Shown: positions 8,851 through 16,305 of the stretch, piece after piece
Position numbering within the stretch: the first letter of the stretch is position 1
How the letters are laid out: every line of letters starts with the position of its first letter
DNA from: Mesorhizobium sp. GbtcB19
GTDB lineage: Bacteria > Pseudomonadota > Alphaproteobacteria > Rhizobiales > Rhizobiaceae
Assembly (NCBI RefSeq): GCF_019091085.1
Contig: NZ_JAGXJY010000010.1
Location: 62,001-126,000 of the forward strand
Direction: 5' to 3'
DNA: 64,000 nucleotides
Notes under the pieces: model-generated
The model's input: only the letters and a program-made list of their open reading frames with translations
Database searches by the model: none
Told to the model about the DNA's origin: nothing
Position numbers and translations under genes: made by a program

Positions 8851-9378
8851 TCAGGGCGGCGGATCGGTGAAATCCGGCTCGGCCGGCTCGACCACGTCGG
8901 TGTCGCGCTCCCAGCCCTCGTTTTCCAGCTTCATCGACTGGATCGCCACCGCATTGGCGTTGGCGTCGAGCTCGGGCAGCATCTGCACTTCGGAGGGCCA
9001 GCAGCGATAGATCCTGTAGACGAGCGCCACCTGGCCGGCCTCGTTGAGGAATTCGAGGATGACATCCTTGCGGAAGTCCTTGAGCGACACTTCCGCGCCG
9101 AGGCCGTTCTGCAGGTCCCATACCTTGTTCGCCCAGCGCTCGAATTCGAGGTCGTGGGTCACCCCGCGCTCGATGGTGATCGGCTCGAAGCGGGTGATGC
9201 CGGGCGATTTGCGCGTGTTGCCGGCGGCACCCCCGTCGCGGTGCTCGATCACTTCGGTGGTGCGTTTCAGCCCGCTGATCCGCGAAATGCCGGCAACATA
9301 TTTGCCGTCCCATTTCAGCCGGAACCGGTAGTTCTTGTAAGGGTCGAAACGCTGCGGATTGACGGTGAACGGGGCCAT
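8851..9378 (-). CDS. Orphan T4 gp19-like / eCIS-type tail tube protein
   Basis: A 175-residue protein of the phage tail-tube family (T4 gp19 type), which stacks in hexameric rings to form the inner tube of contractile tails and of extracellular contractile injection systems. Visible marks: NYRFRLKWDGKYVAGISR, then SGLKRTTEVIEHRDGG, and LVYRIYRCWPSEVQMLPELD, followed by the usual end MKLENEGWERD. The start is ATG 9378, eight bases after GGAGGAG; an in-frame TTG at 9384 is too close to that site. No sheath, baseplate, spike or ATPase gene is nearby, so it is an orphan. Its upstream region carries the same CRP-like promoter arrangement as the peroxidase gene. Confidence 0.82.
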   Translation of the reverse strand: MAPFTVNPQRFDPYKNYRFRLKWDGKYVAGISRISGLKRTTEVIEHRDGGAAGNTRKSPGITRFEPITIERGVTHDLEFERWANKVWDLQNGLGAEVSLKDFRKDVILEFLNEAGQVALVYRIYRCWPSEVQMLPELDANANAVAIQSMKLENEGWERDTDVVEPAEPDFTDPPP

Positions 9379-9534
9379 GGCCAAATCTCCTCCGCCTCAC
9401 TTCGCGTGAAAGCGGACGGGCTCCGAAACCCCCGCCCCGGAGCCCGCCTGGGAGTGGCTGACGCATGCCGGCACAGCCTCCTCCGACGCCTTGCCAGCGT
9501 CGATCCGCCGATCGGCCGCCCGGCACGACGACGC

Positions 9535-9575
9535 ATTAGCATGACCTAACGTCAGCCTATGTGAAGGACTTCACA
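9535..9575 (-). promoter_or_regulatory. CRP-like class II promoter candidate upstream of tail-tube gene
   Basis: Positions 9560-9575 read TGTGA-AGGACT-TCACA, an exact match to the CRP half-site spacing. In gene orientation it is followed by CAT-A-GG, 13 bases, then ATGCTAAT (9542-9535), a possible -10 region. The site centre lies about 30 bases from the centre of the presumed -10, close to class II activator geometry. The peroxidase gene has the same layout at 11386-11427. It would give a leader of about 150 bases before the tube gene. Confidence 0.6.
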
Positions 9576-9628
9576 AAGGCCTGTGCGGATCCCGGGAAGC
9601 TCCGGAGCCCGCACAGATGCGGGATGCG

Positions 9629-11314
9629 TCAATCGCCGATCGGATTGAGCGCCTTGCCGGGATTTGCCGGGTCGGCCGCCTTGGCGACGAACGTCAGCAG
9701 ATCGGTCATCAGGAACGTGCCCGGCGTCGCCGCCGGCAGGTCGGGCTTCCAGCCCGGCTGTGATAGGAAGGAGGTCTCGTCGCCCTGGACAAGGCCGACA
9801 AAGACCTCGCCGACGATCTGCGCGCCGACCGGCCCGAGCCGTTCGCCGCCGCCCTTCACCTGGGCCTCCTTGAGGATGTAGTACCAGAGCGGCGTGTTCT
9901 TGTGGAAACCCAGCGACTTGGCCACCGCGCCGTCCGGTCCGCTGGCGATCTCGTTCTCCGTCAGCGGCGTGAACGTGATTTGCTTGAGCATCTCCTTGGC
10001 CACCGCCTGGCCCGAAGGCAGGCCGACGCGAACGCCGCGCTTCAGATTGCGGAAGGCGAGGCTTGGCGGTGCGTCCGGGCCGCCTGATCCGGGCAGATTG
10101 TGCAACGCCGGCGTCAGCAAGGGATCGAGCCGGCGCGAGAAATTGAACTCGAACTGCGCCTTGTTCGCCGGCGGTGGCAATTCGAAGAAGCGGCGCCAGT
10201 CGATCACCCAGTCGCTGGGCAAGGTGCCGTTGCCGGGCACGCTGCTGGAAAGCGATCCTGAAAGATTGGTGAAGCGGAACAGGAAGCTCAGCGTGCCCTC
10301 GGCAAGATGTGGATTGGGCGTGCGGAAAATGCGGTTGTGGCTGTATTTCTCGCGCACCATGGAATGTCCCAGACGATAGGCCGCCGCCGAGAACTCCCAC
10401 GGCATGAACGGCTTGGTCTGGAAGCGGTAGAATTTGCGGCCGTCATGCAGCGTCTTGTCCACGAAGCCGGGGCCGGTCAGCCGCTCCACCCAATCGTGCA
10501 GCACCATCCATTGATAGTGCCAGCGCACCGTGCGCGCCGCTTCCTCGAACAGCGTGTCGGCGGCCACGCCCTTGGCTTTCAGATGGTCGATCACGGCATT
10601 GTGGAATTTCAGGAAGGTCAGATGCAGCTGCGCGACGATCAGGTTTTCGTCGTTGCGGTGATCGCCGATCAGCGCGACCCCTTGCATGTTGCGCGGCAGA
10701 TCGTTGGGCAGTTCGGGCACCTGGCCGGCCCGATCGCTGTTCTCGGCGGAAGCCTGCGCCGTGCCGATCAGAAGCTTGGGCGTGTCGACGCCACCGCTAC
10801 GCTCGAACAGGAAGCGATGCGGCCCCGGCCCGGCACCGTAGACGCAATCGAGATCGAGGCTCGGCGAACGGAAATTCTTCACCATTTCCGGATCGGCGAG
10901 CGCCCGGCTGAGCGGCGTCATGTCGAGCGTGATGTCGTGGTCGACGAACTGGCCGAGATAGGTGAATCCCGATGGGATCTTCGTGTTCTCAAGCGGGTCG
11001 GGATTGGGCTGGTCAACCGCGGCCGTCTCTTTCATGGCGTTCGCCAGGGTCTGCAGGTCGGCATCGCTGGCGCTGAAGGCGGGGAGCCCCTTGAACATGA
11101 AGTCGAAGAAGCCAGCGCCCTGCTCGCCGCCAGGCGCAACAGCCGCCCTGGCCGCCGCCAATCCCTTGGCCTTGGTCGGACCTTTGGGCGCCTTGGCCGG
11201 TGCGGCCTCTTGCCTCCTGGCGACAAGTGCTTCCTTTTCAATAGCATTTTCCGCGAAAACCTGCCGGCTTACGAAGCCGTGGCCAATTCTCTGCCTAAGA
11301 TTTGGGCCTGCCAT
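9629..11314 (-). CDS. Animal-type haem peroxidase family protein
   Basis: A 561-residue bacterial member of the animal haem-dependent peroxidase superfamily, which oxidises halides or organic substrates with hydrogen peroxide. Key residues are visible: distal His126 in LGQFVDHDITLD, the arginine-containing GDHRNDENLIVAQLH near 217-231, and proximal His317 in AYRLGHSMVREKY. The start is ATG 11314, after GGAGGGACAAGACT; a longer frame upstream lacks support. No signal peptide is apparent, and residues 20-65 are Ala/Lys-rich and probably disordered. Its promoter region resembles that of the tail-tube gene just downstream. Its substrate is unknown. Confidence 0.9.
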   Translation of the reverse strand: MAGPNLRQRIGHGFVSRQVFAENAIEKEALVARRQEAAPAKAPKGPTKAKGLAAARAAVAPGGEQGAGFFDFMFKGLPAFSASDADLQTLANAMKETAAVDQPNPDPLENTKIPSGFTYLGQFVDHDITLDMTPLSRALADPEMVKNFRSPSLDLDCVYGAGPGPHRFLFERSGGVDTPKLLIGTAQASAENSDRAGQVPELPNDLPRNMQGVALIGDHRNDENLIVAQLHLTFLKFHNAVIDHLKAKGVAADTLFEEAARTVRWHYQWMVLHDWVERLTGPGFVDKTLHDGRKFYRFQTKPFMPWEFSAAAYRLGHSMVREKYSHNRIFRTPNPHLAEGTLSFLFRFTNLSGSLSSSVPGNGTLPSDWVIDWRRFFELPPPANKAQFEFNFSRRLDPLLTPALHNLPGSGGPDAPPSLAFRNLKRGVRVGLPSGQAVAKEMLKQITFTPLTENEIASGPDGAVAKSLGFHKNTPLWYYILKEAQVKGGGERLGPVGAQIVGEVFVGLVQGDETSFLSQPGWKPDLPAATPGTFLMTDLLTFVAKAADPANPGKALNPIGD

Positions 11315-11385
11315 AGTCTTGTCCCTCCGTGATGAAATTATCCGTGGAAAAATATTTGAGGATATGCACTGCAAAGCGATTTTCT

Positions 11386-11427
11386 ATTAGCATTTACTTG
11401 TAATAAACCGATGTGAAGCAGCTCACA
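11386..11427 (-). promoter_or_regulatory. CRP-like class II promoter candidate upstream of peroxidase gene
   Basis: Positions 11412-11427 read TGTGA-AGCAGC-TCACA. In gene orientation the site continues CAT-C-GG, then 14 bases, then ATGCTAAT (11393-11386). The CRP-like site, the following GG and the ATGCTAAT box match those before the tail-tube gene, although the bases between differ. The leader to the peroxidase start would be about 65 bases. A CRP/FNR-family regulator is the likely binder. Confidence 0.62.
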
Positions 11428-11497
11428 GACAGCGCCTTGCTGTCTGTCACGGTGACGGCCGCGGCAATCCAGACAACATCCGCAAACAGGAGGAGCG

Positions 11498-12052
11498 CTA
11501 GCCTTCCCAGCCGACCGGGATCATGCCGAGCCGCTCGTAGAGCCTGAAGGCCGCGGTGTTCTCCACCGTGTTGGTCTTGAGATCGACATGGGCCGCCCCG
11601 CGCTCACGGAAGGTCACGAACACGTGCCGCATCAGCGCCTCGCCGATGCCTTGCCCTCGGGACTCCGGATGGACGGCAAGGTCCTTGACGAAACCGGAGG
11701 TCCAGCAGAGCGCGGCGCCCGCCAGCAGGCCTTTGCCGTCGATCACCAGGAAGCAGAGAGCGGGATCGAACTCGGCATCGCCGGCAATGCGCGGCCACCA
11801 TTCCTCGAACGGCCCATCGGCACCGTCGTCGAACACCTCTTGCAGCAGCGCGTGCAGGGCCAGAGCATGATGCCGAAAAGTGTGAAGCGGTTTTCGGGCG
11901 ACATCAGGCTCCGTCTCCAACGCATCCCGGGGCTCGAACGCGCGCATGACGAAGCCTTCAGGCCAATGCGGCGCGGCCAGAGTGTCGTCGAGCATCTTAC
12001 GCAGACGGATGTCGTTGGGCGCCGGAGGGCGGGCCGTCGTGTTTTCAGGCAT
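11498..12052 (-). CDS. GNAT family N-acetyltransferase with repeat-derived insertion
   Basis: A 184-residue GCN5-related acetyltransferase. The acetyl-CoA loop is clear in DLAVHPESRGQGIGEALM, followed by HVDLKTNTVENTAAFRLYERLG. The substrate is unknown. The start is ATG 12052; the longer upstream frame is arginine-rich and looks non-coding. Between FEPRDA and HALLQEVFDD there are about 22 residues (ETEPDVARKPLHTFRHH and flanks) encoded by a copy of a dispersed Rhizobiales palindromic repeat at 11863-11911. The frame stays open, so the insert may be tolerated as a surface loop. The catalytic half lies downstream of it and is intact. Confidence 0.85.
   Translation of the reverse strand: MPENTTARPPAPNDIRLRKMLDDTLAAPHWPEGFVMRAFEPRDALETEPDVARKPLHTFRHHALALHALLQEVFDDGADGPFEEWWPRIAGDAEFDPALCFLVIDGKGLLAGAALCWTSGFVKDLAVHPESRGQGIGEALMRHVFVTFRERGAAHVDLKTNTVENTAAFRLYERLGMIPVGWEG
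11863..11911 (+). repeat. Dispersed palindromic repeat inside a coding sequence
   Basis: The 49-base element runs from GAGCATGATG to ACATCAGGCTC, with nearly complementary ends. Its core AAAAGTGTGAAGCGGTTTT matches the core of the elements at 13847-13945 and 23557-23596. Here it lies within the acetyltransferase gene and is translated on the minus strand. Confidence 0.75.
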
Positions 12053-12093
12053 GGCGCTGTCTCGAAACGCCGCGGATGACCGGACTAGTCCGC

Positions 12094-13149
12094 TCAGGCG
12101 TCGGGTGGCAGGCGGTGCCGCTTGCGATCGACGCCGAGGCCCGTCGCCTCGAGCAGGCCTTTGCGCTTGGCGTCGTAATAATAGCCGGTCTGGTAAAGCA
12201 TGTCGGCCCGCTTGGCGTTGCCGCCCGAAACCAGCCACGCGCCGCGCAGATATTTCACCGCGTATTTGAGATTGGTCTCGGCGTCGAACAGGCCGCTCGC
12301 CGGCCCGTCATAGCCCATGCCGCGCGCCGTCGCGTGCTTGATCTGCATCAGTCCCCAATGGCCATGATTGAAAGCTTTCGGGTTGAAGGTGCTCTCGCGA
12401 TTGACGACATGGCGCACCAGGTCGACCGGCACTTCATAGATCGCCGAATATTTCTCGATCAGCCGCTCGATCTCGCCGCGCGGGCCGCTGGCATGCTGCT
12501 CGACCTGGCCGGGGGCCGCAAGCAGCGCCGGATTTCCCGGCACCACATAGGCGACCTGCTGGACGCCGGGCATCGGAGCGACTTTTGCCGACTGGCCGGT
12601 GACCGGCATGGCGACGCCCGCAGTCGTGTAGGCCGCCGCTTGCTTGATGGACCCCACTTGCTTGATGGACCCAGGACCGGTCGGCGAGCCGCCCGCCGTC
12701 AGCACCGGCGGCGGCGGAAACTGGCCGGCGACCGGCGTCGAACCGGCGAAGGCCGCGGGCTGCGCCGGCAGGGCAGCGCCCGGCTGGACGGGCGGCGGCA
12801 AAAGCGCGCTTTGCGCCGCAGACGCGCCCGGCGTCGTGGGTGCGCCGGGTGTCGTCGCCAGCGCAACGGCGTCGCTGGTCAGCGCCGCGGTCTGCACCTG
12901 CGCGAGGCCGGAAGGCTCAGGCAGCACGGCCACCGTTTCGGGCAGCGCGAGCGTCGGCGTATCGTCCGCGACGACAGGCGTCGAAGCCGCCGCAAGCGCG
13001 GGCGCGGCCTTCATCTGCGAGGTCGATGTGCACCCGCTGAGACCGGCTGCCGCAACGAGCGCGCCGACCGCGGTGATGATGATTTTAGCTGGCAAGCCGT
13101 GCGGGTCCGGTTTGTCGGTTGTTAAGAAGTCCTTACACCAGCGATTCAC
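12094..13149 (-). CDS. Lipoprotein lytic transglycosylase (SLT domain)
   Basis: A protein of about 351 residues with an N-terminal membrane anchor (IIITAVGALVAAAGLSGC) that ends in a lipobox LSGC. A long Ala/Pro/Val-rich linker (about 70-200) follows, then a C-terminal family-1 lytic transglycosylase domain. The catalytic glutamate is in NRESTFNPKAFN, followed by GLMQI and AVKYLRGAW. It would cleave murein glycan strands in the periplasm. The start is uncertain: GTG 13149 is used here, while TTG 13095, just before the anchor, is an alternative; neither has a strong ribosome-binding site. The linker contains a small tandem duplication, GSIKQVGSIKQA (about 12638-12672). Confidence 0.85.
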   Translation of the reverse strand: MNRWCKDFLTTDKPDPHGLPAKIIITAVGALVAAAGLSGCTSTSQMKAAPALAAASTPVVADDTPTLALPETVAVLPEPSGLAQVQTAALTSDAVALATTPGAPTTPGASAAQSALLPPPVQPGAALPAQPAAFAGSTPVAGQFPPPPVLTAGGSPTGPGSIKQVGSIKQAAAYTTAGVAMPVTGQSAKVAPMPGVQQVAYVVPGNPALLAAPGQVEQHASGPRGEIERLIEKYSAIYEVPVDLVRHVVNRESTFNPKAFNHGHWGLMQIKHATARGMGYDGPASGLFDAETNLKYAVKYLRGAWLVSGGNAKRADMLYQTGYYYDAKRKGLLEATGLGVDRKRHRLPPDA

Positions 13150-13260
13150 ACCCGGCAATCGGGGCGGGTAGGCGGTTTTCGGGTGGCGACAACAGGGCGG
13201 AACTGCCATATTGTTCCGGATATGTACTCGTTTTTCGCCGTTTTGCGGAAGGAATACGCC

Positions 13261-13830
13261 ATGAAACCCACATCTGAGATCACGGCCGGCCACGCAGTGT
13301 TAGAAACAGTGATCGGCTTCATGGGCATCGCCTGGAGCGAGAAGGGCCTGATCCGGCTTTGCCTGCCTGAGCGCAGCCGCGAAGCGGTCGAGCGCCGGCT
13401 GCTCCGCCACCCCGGCGTCTCGGCCTCGACGGACCAGCCGTCCTGGGTGGTCGATCTGATCGCCTCGATCAAAGCCTATGCGGCCGGGCAGGATGTCGAC
13501 TTCTCCGGCGTGCCGGTCGACCTCGACGGCGTCGACGATTTTCGGCTGGCGATCTATGACGCCGCGCGCAAGCTCGGCTTCGGCGAGACCACAACCTATG
13601 GCGAGTTGGCGAAGCGCGCCGGTCATGCCGGCCTGCCGCGCGAAACCGGCGCGGCACTAGGCGCCAACCCGGTGCCGCTGGTCATTCCGTGCCACCGTAT
13701 CCTGGCGGCCGGTGGCAAGATCGGCGGCTTCTCGGCGCCGGGCGGCTCGGCCACCAAGGAAAAGATGCTGGCCATGGAAGGCGTTCGCGTCGGCCCGCCG
13801 CCGGCCGCGCAGGCCTCGTTCGGTTTCTGA
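13261..13830 (+). CDS. ogt: Methylated-DNA--protein-cysteine methyltransferase
   Basis: A 189-residue suicide repair enzyme that transfers methyl groups from O6-methylguanine to its own cysteine. The active-site motif is VIPCHRIL, preceded by the hinge GANPVPL and the helix with YGELAKRAG. A typical N-terminal domain (about 1-95) is present, and there is no Ada-type regulatory domain. ATG 13261 follows GGAAGGAATACGCC. The gene diverges from the lytic transglycosylase gene. Specificity (Ogt-like versus Ada C-domain-like) cannot be read further. Confidence 0.93.
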   Translation: MKPTSEITAGHAVLETVIGFMGIAWSEKGLIRLCLPERSREAVERRLLRHPGVSASTDQPSWVVDLIASIKAYAAGQDVDFSGVPVDLDGVDDFRLAIYDAARKLGFGETTTYGELAKRAGHAGLPRETGAALGANPVPLVIPCHRILAAGGKIGGFSAPGGSATKEKMLAMEGVRVGPPPAAQASFGF

Positions 13831-13846
13831 GGTCCCGCCCGCACTA

Positions 13847-13945
13847 CTAGAGCAATTCCAGGAAAAGTGTGACACGGTTTTCCGTCAGGAATTGCGTCAA
13901 AACAAAGAGATAGAGCGGTTCGCCGTTTCCGGTGAAACGCTCTAG
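13847..13945 (-). repeat. 99-base palindromic Rhizobiales repeat
   Basis: The element is bounded by CTAGAGC (13847-13853) and GCTCTAG (13939-13945). It contains AGCAATTCC...GGAATTGCG as an inner inverted pair around GAAAAGTGTGACACGGTTTTCC. It shares the AAAAGTG...CGGTTTT core with the elements at 11863 and 23557. Its right end provides the TAG stop of the small secreted-protein gene on the minus strand. Confidence 0.82.
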
Positions 13946-14268
13946 TGGCGGCGCGGGAATCGCCGGCGGAAATGGTCGAAGTCCGGCCGCTTGCAGACAT
14001 AGACGGCACAGGATTTGGTGTCGGCGGTGGGCACATAGGCCCGTGACCGCACCTCGCCCATGTTGCAGAAGCGCTCGTCGCGTACATAGCGGTCATAGAG
14101 CGGCAAGCCCGGCACGCGCGTCGACTGATAGCGCAGAATGACGGCGCCCTGTCTGGCGATCGTCGCCTGCACCCGGTTGCAGCTCATGCGCGTCGGATCG
14201 TAGCGCGACACCGCCTGCGCCTCGGCGGCCACCAGCAAGAAACAAGCGGCAAGCAGAATGATCTTCAT
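13942..14268 (-). CDS. Small secreted protein of unknown function
   Basis: A 108-residue protein with a clear signal peptide (MKIILLAACFLLVAAEAQA). The mature part is rich in Arg and Tyr, with four cysteines (SCNRV, RFCNMG, SCAVYVCKRP) that could form two disulfides in the periplasm. ATG 14268 follows AAGGAAGGGAACC. I recognise no named domain; similar short exported proteins are common in Rhizobiales. The stop codon lies in the terminal bases of the adjacent palindromic repeat, so the extreme C terminus may have been altered by repeat insertion. Confidence 0.75.
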   Translation of the reverse strand: MKIILLAACFLLVAAEAQAVSRYDPTRMSCNRVQATIARQGAVILRYQSTRVPGLPLYDRYVRDERFCNMGEVRSRAYVPTADTKSCAVYVCKRPDFDHFRRRFPRRH

Positions 14269-14542
14269 GGTTCCCTTCCTTGGAATGGCAAGCATCTCAT
14301 CCCTCCACAACGCGCCGCCGCTGTCAAAACTTCCATTGCCTCCGATGGGAACGACATGCCGGCGGCGCCTCGAGCGACCCGTCTTGTTTTCTCGCTCAAA
14401 CTATCCTATATCCGCTGCATTGAATTTGGCCGATCGATCGGGCCGCGATCTTCGCGTTTGCTGACGTCTATCTCCAAAATTTCGATACCGCCGGCCGGAC
14501 GTTGGTCAGGTCAAACAAAAGCAAATGTGAAGGGCATTCTAA
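14269..14542 (+). other. Long leader region upstream of cold-shock gene
   Basis: This 274-base gap between the divergent secreted-protein gene and the cold-shock gene holds no supported coding sequence. Long 5' leaders are characteristic of cspA-type genes, where they act as temperature-responsive RNA structures. The bases just before the start, GAAGGG, form the ribosome-binding site. I cannot place the promoter with confidence. Confidence 0.35.
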
Positions 14543-14755
14543 ATGGCAACTGGTACGGTCAAGTGGTTCAACGCCACCAAGGGCTACGGCTTCATCCAGC
14601 CTGACAATGGCGGCGCGGACGTTTTCGTCCACATCTCCGCTGTCGAGCGCGCTGGCATGACGAGCCTGGCTGAAGGCCAGAAGATCAACTTCGAGATCGA
14701 GCAGGACCGCCGCACCGGCAAGTCCGCTGCTGGATCTCTGAGCAAGGCAGCCTGA
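14543..14755 (+). CDS. cspA: Cold-shock protein (CspA family)
   Basis: A 70-residue single cold-shock domain. Both RNA-binding motifs are present: RNP1 as KGYGFI and RNP2 as VFVHIS. It opens with the usual MATGTVKWFN. It binds single-stranded nucleic acid and melts RNA structure during cold adaptation or as a general RNA chaperone. The length is typical of the alphaproteobacterial family. The same transcript may continue through a GC-rich stretch to the strong terminator at 14974-14998. Confidence 0.96.
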   Translation: MATGTVKWFNATKGYGFIQPDNGGADVFVHISAVERAGMTSLAEGQKINFEIEQDRRTGKSAAGSLSKAA

Positions 14756-14973
14756 TTTGGCTTAAGCATTTCTGCGGCAAAGCATAGCGCTTGGTGCCGC
14801 GAAGGTGCGATTGAGTAAGGCGCGCGCCGGACGAAGGTTCGGGGCGCGCGGCAAGTCACGGATGTACTGACGGTCGCGCGAGAAGCGCGCCGGAGCGGAA
14901 AGACCCGACAAGCTGGAACAGCAGATAGCTGCCAGCCCGGACCGGACGCTCCCGATCAGGCTACCGACAGAGG

Positions 14974-14998
14974 AAGGCGGGCATTGCCCGCCTTTTTT
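14974..14998 (+). terminator. Rho-independent terminator downstream of cold-shock gene
   Basis: The stem GGCGGGC-ATT-GCCCGCC (14976-14992) is followed by six T residues. It lies about 220 bases after the stop codon. The intervening sequence has no coding sequence but several GC-rich inverted segments, so a structured 3' tail or a separate small RNA is possible. Confidence 0.9.
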
Positions 14999-15085
14999 GT
15001 TGTCTGGATTTTGGGCGAGTTACCGACGAGGTCTAACAGGATCACTTGGTGATACTTTTGGCCCACCGTGTGCTACCATCAATCA

Positions 15086-15286
15086 ATGACCAAGCTCGAA
15101 CAGATCGAAAAATCCGTTGCCGAACTGAGCCCCGAAGAGCTGAAAGCCTTTGCCGCTTGGTTCGAGGTTCTGCAGGCTGATTTGTGGGACAAGCAAATAG
15201 AAGCCGACGCGAAGGCAGGCGGGCTGGACAAGCTGGTTGCGGAAGCACGCGCTGAAATAGCTGCCGGCAAACTTCGTGACCTGTGA
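15086..15286 (+). CDS. Antitoxin of type II toxin-antitoxin pair
   Basis: A 66-residue acidic, helical protein (MTKLEQIEKSVAELSPEEL at the N terminus, ending AEIAAGKLRDL). Its stop overlaps the start of the RelE/ParE-type toxin gene by four bases, the usual antitoxin-toxin layout with translational coupling. The antitoxin family is not recognised beyond this context and composition. Antitoxins of this kind bind the toxin and autoregulate the operon. Confidence 0.75.
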   Translation: MTKLEQIEKSVAELSPEELKAFAAWFEVLQADLWDKQIEADAKAGGLDKLVAEARAEIAAGKLRDL

Positions 15287-15537
15287 AGCACAGAGCCACC
15301 GCTAGCTTTTGGACGAAATACAATTCTTTGCCAAAGGCTGTTCGCCATATGGCCGACAAGAGCTTCACTTTGATGAAGACCAATCCGCGGCATCCATCCC
15401 TCCATTTCAAAAAGGTGGGAGAGCTTTGGTCGGCAAGGATAGACGACAATTATCGGGCCTTGGCCCTCGAAAGCGCTGATGGCTTTGACTGGATCTGGAT
15501 CGGCAGCCATGCCGAATACGATCGTCTCATCAAATAG
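15283..15537 (+). CDS. RelE/ParE superfamily toxin
   Basis: An 84-residue basic protein that starts at GTG within the antitoxin stop (GTGA overlap). The pattern SFWTKYNSLPKAVR, then ELWSARIDDNYRALALE, then WIWIGSHAEYDRLI, is typical of the RelE/ParE fold. Family members are ribosome-dependent mRNA endonucleases or gyrase poisons; the sequence does not decide which. The local base composition is a little less GC-rich than that of the neighbours, in keeping with a mobile module. Confidence 0.82.
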   Translation: MKHRATASFWTKYNSLPKAVRHMADKSFTLMKTNPRHPSLHFKKVGELWSARIDDNYRALALESADGFDWIWIGSHAEYDRLIK

Positions 15538-15580
15538 CCAGCAGCCGGCGACTGCAAAATACTCGCGGCGTAGAAACAGA

Positions 15581-16189
15581 CTACCCCACCCACCCGATCG
15601 GCACGTGCCCTTCATCCGCCTCCACCCGCTTCAGCCAGTCCACCACGGCCGGATAGGCGTCGAGCTGGAAGCCGCCCTTCTCGGCGGTGTGGGTATAGGC
15701 GTATAGCGCGATGTCGGCGACGCTATAGGAGCTGCCAGCGAAGAATTCGTTCTGCTCCAGATGCTTGTTCATCACGCCGAGCGCCTTGTTGCCGCGCTCC
15801 AGCGTCTGCGCCAATCGCTCCGGCGTCGCGTCCTTGGCCCGCTCCGGGAAGGTCAGCAGCGCCTTGCGCACCGCGATATAGGGCTCGTGGCTGTATTGCT
15901 CGAAGAACAGCCATTGGTAAGCCAGCGCCCGCTCGTATTTGTCGGCCGGCAGGAAGCGCGTGCCTTCGGCAAGATAGAGCAGGATGGCGTTGCTCTCGGC
16001 GATGCGCCTGCCGTCGTCAAGCTCGAGCATCGGCACCATCGCGTTCGGATTCTTGGCGACATAGTCGGGCCTGCGCGTCGCGCCGCTATGCGAGCTCACC
16101 TCGACCCGGGTGAAGGCAATGCCGAGCTTGGCCATCAACAGCCGCGGCTTGTAGCAATTGCCGCTGTCCGCCATGTCGTAAAGGATCAT
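15581..16189 (-). CDS. Glutathione S-transferase family protein
   Basis: A 202-residue cytoplasmic GST. The N-terminal thioredoxin-like domain starts MILYDMADSGNCYKPRLLM, with a Ser/Asn-Cys-Tyr active-site region, and contains the cis-proline segment NAMVPML and the ESNAILLYLAE glutathione-binding turn. The C-terminal helical domain carries the N-cap motif SVADIALYAY. The substrate is unknown; bacterial GSTs serve detoxification or redox roles. It converges with the toxin gene, with 43 bases between. Confidence 0.92.
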   Translation of the reverse strand: MILYDMADSGNCYKPRLLMAKLGIAFTRVEVSSHSGATRRPDYVAKNPNAMVPMLELDDGRRIAESNAILLYLAEGTRFLPADKYERALAYQWLFFEQYSHEPYIAVRKALLTFPERAKDATPERLAQTLERGNKALGVMNKHLEQNEFFAGSSYSVADIALYAYTHTAEKGGFQLDAYPAVVDWLKRVEADEGHVPIGWVG

Positions 16190-16305
16190 GTCGCTTGCCC
16201 TCGAGCGTAAACCAAGGAGGCTCTAACGCGCCTGGGCAACGCCATCCAGTGATTTGTTTTTGGAGAGAACCATCAGCGTCGCTGATGCGTTCTTCGGGTC
16301 TGGCG

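Noticed and set aside
7420..9549. A 709-codon open frame antisense to the ABC genes and the tail-tube gene
   Set aside because: Very rich in Arg, His and Asp, with no domain. It mirrors real genes on the other strand, a common effect of high GC content.
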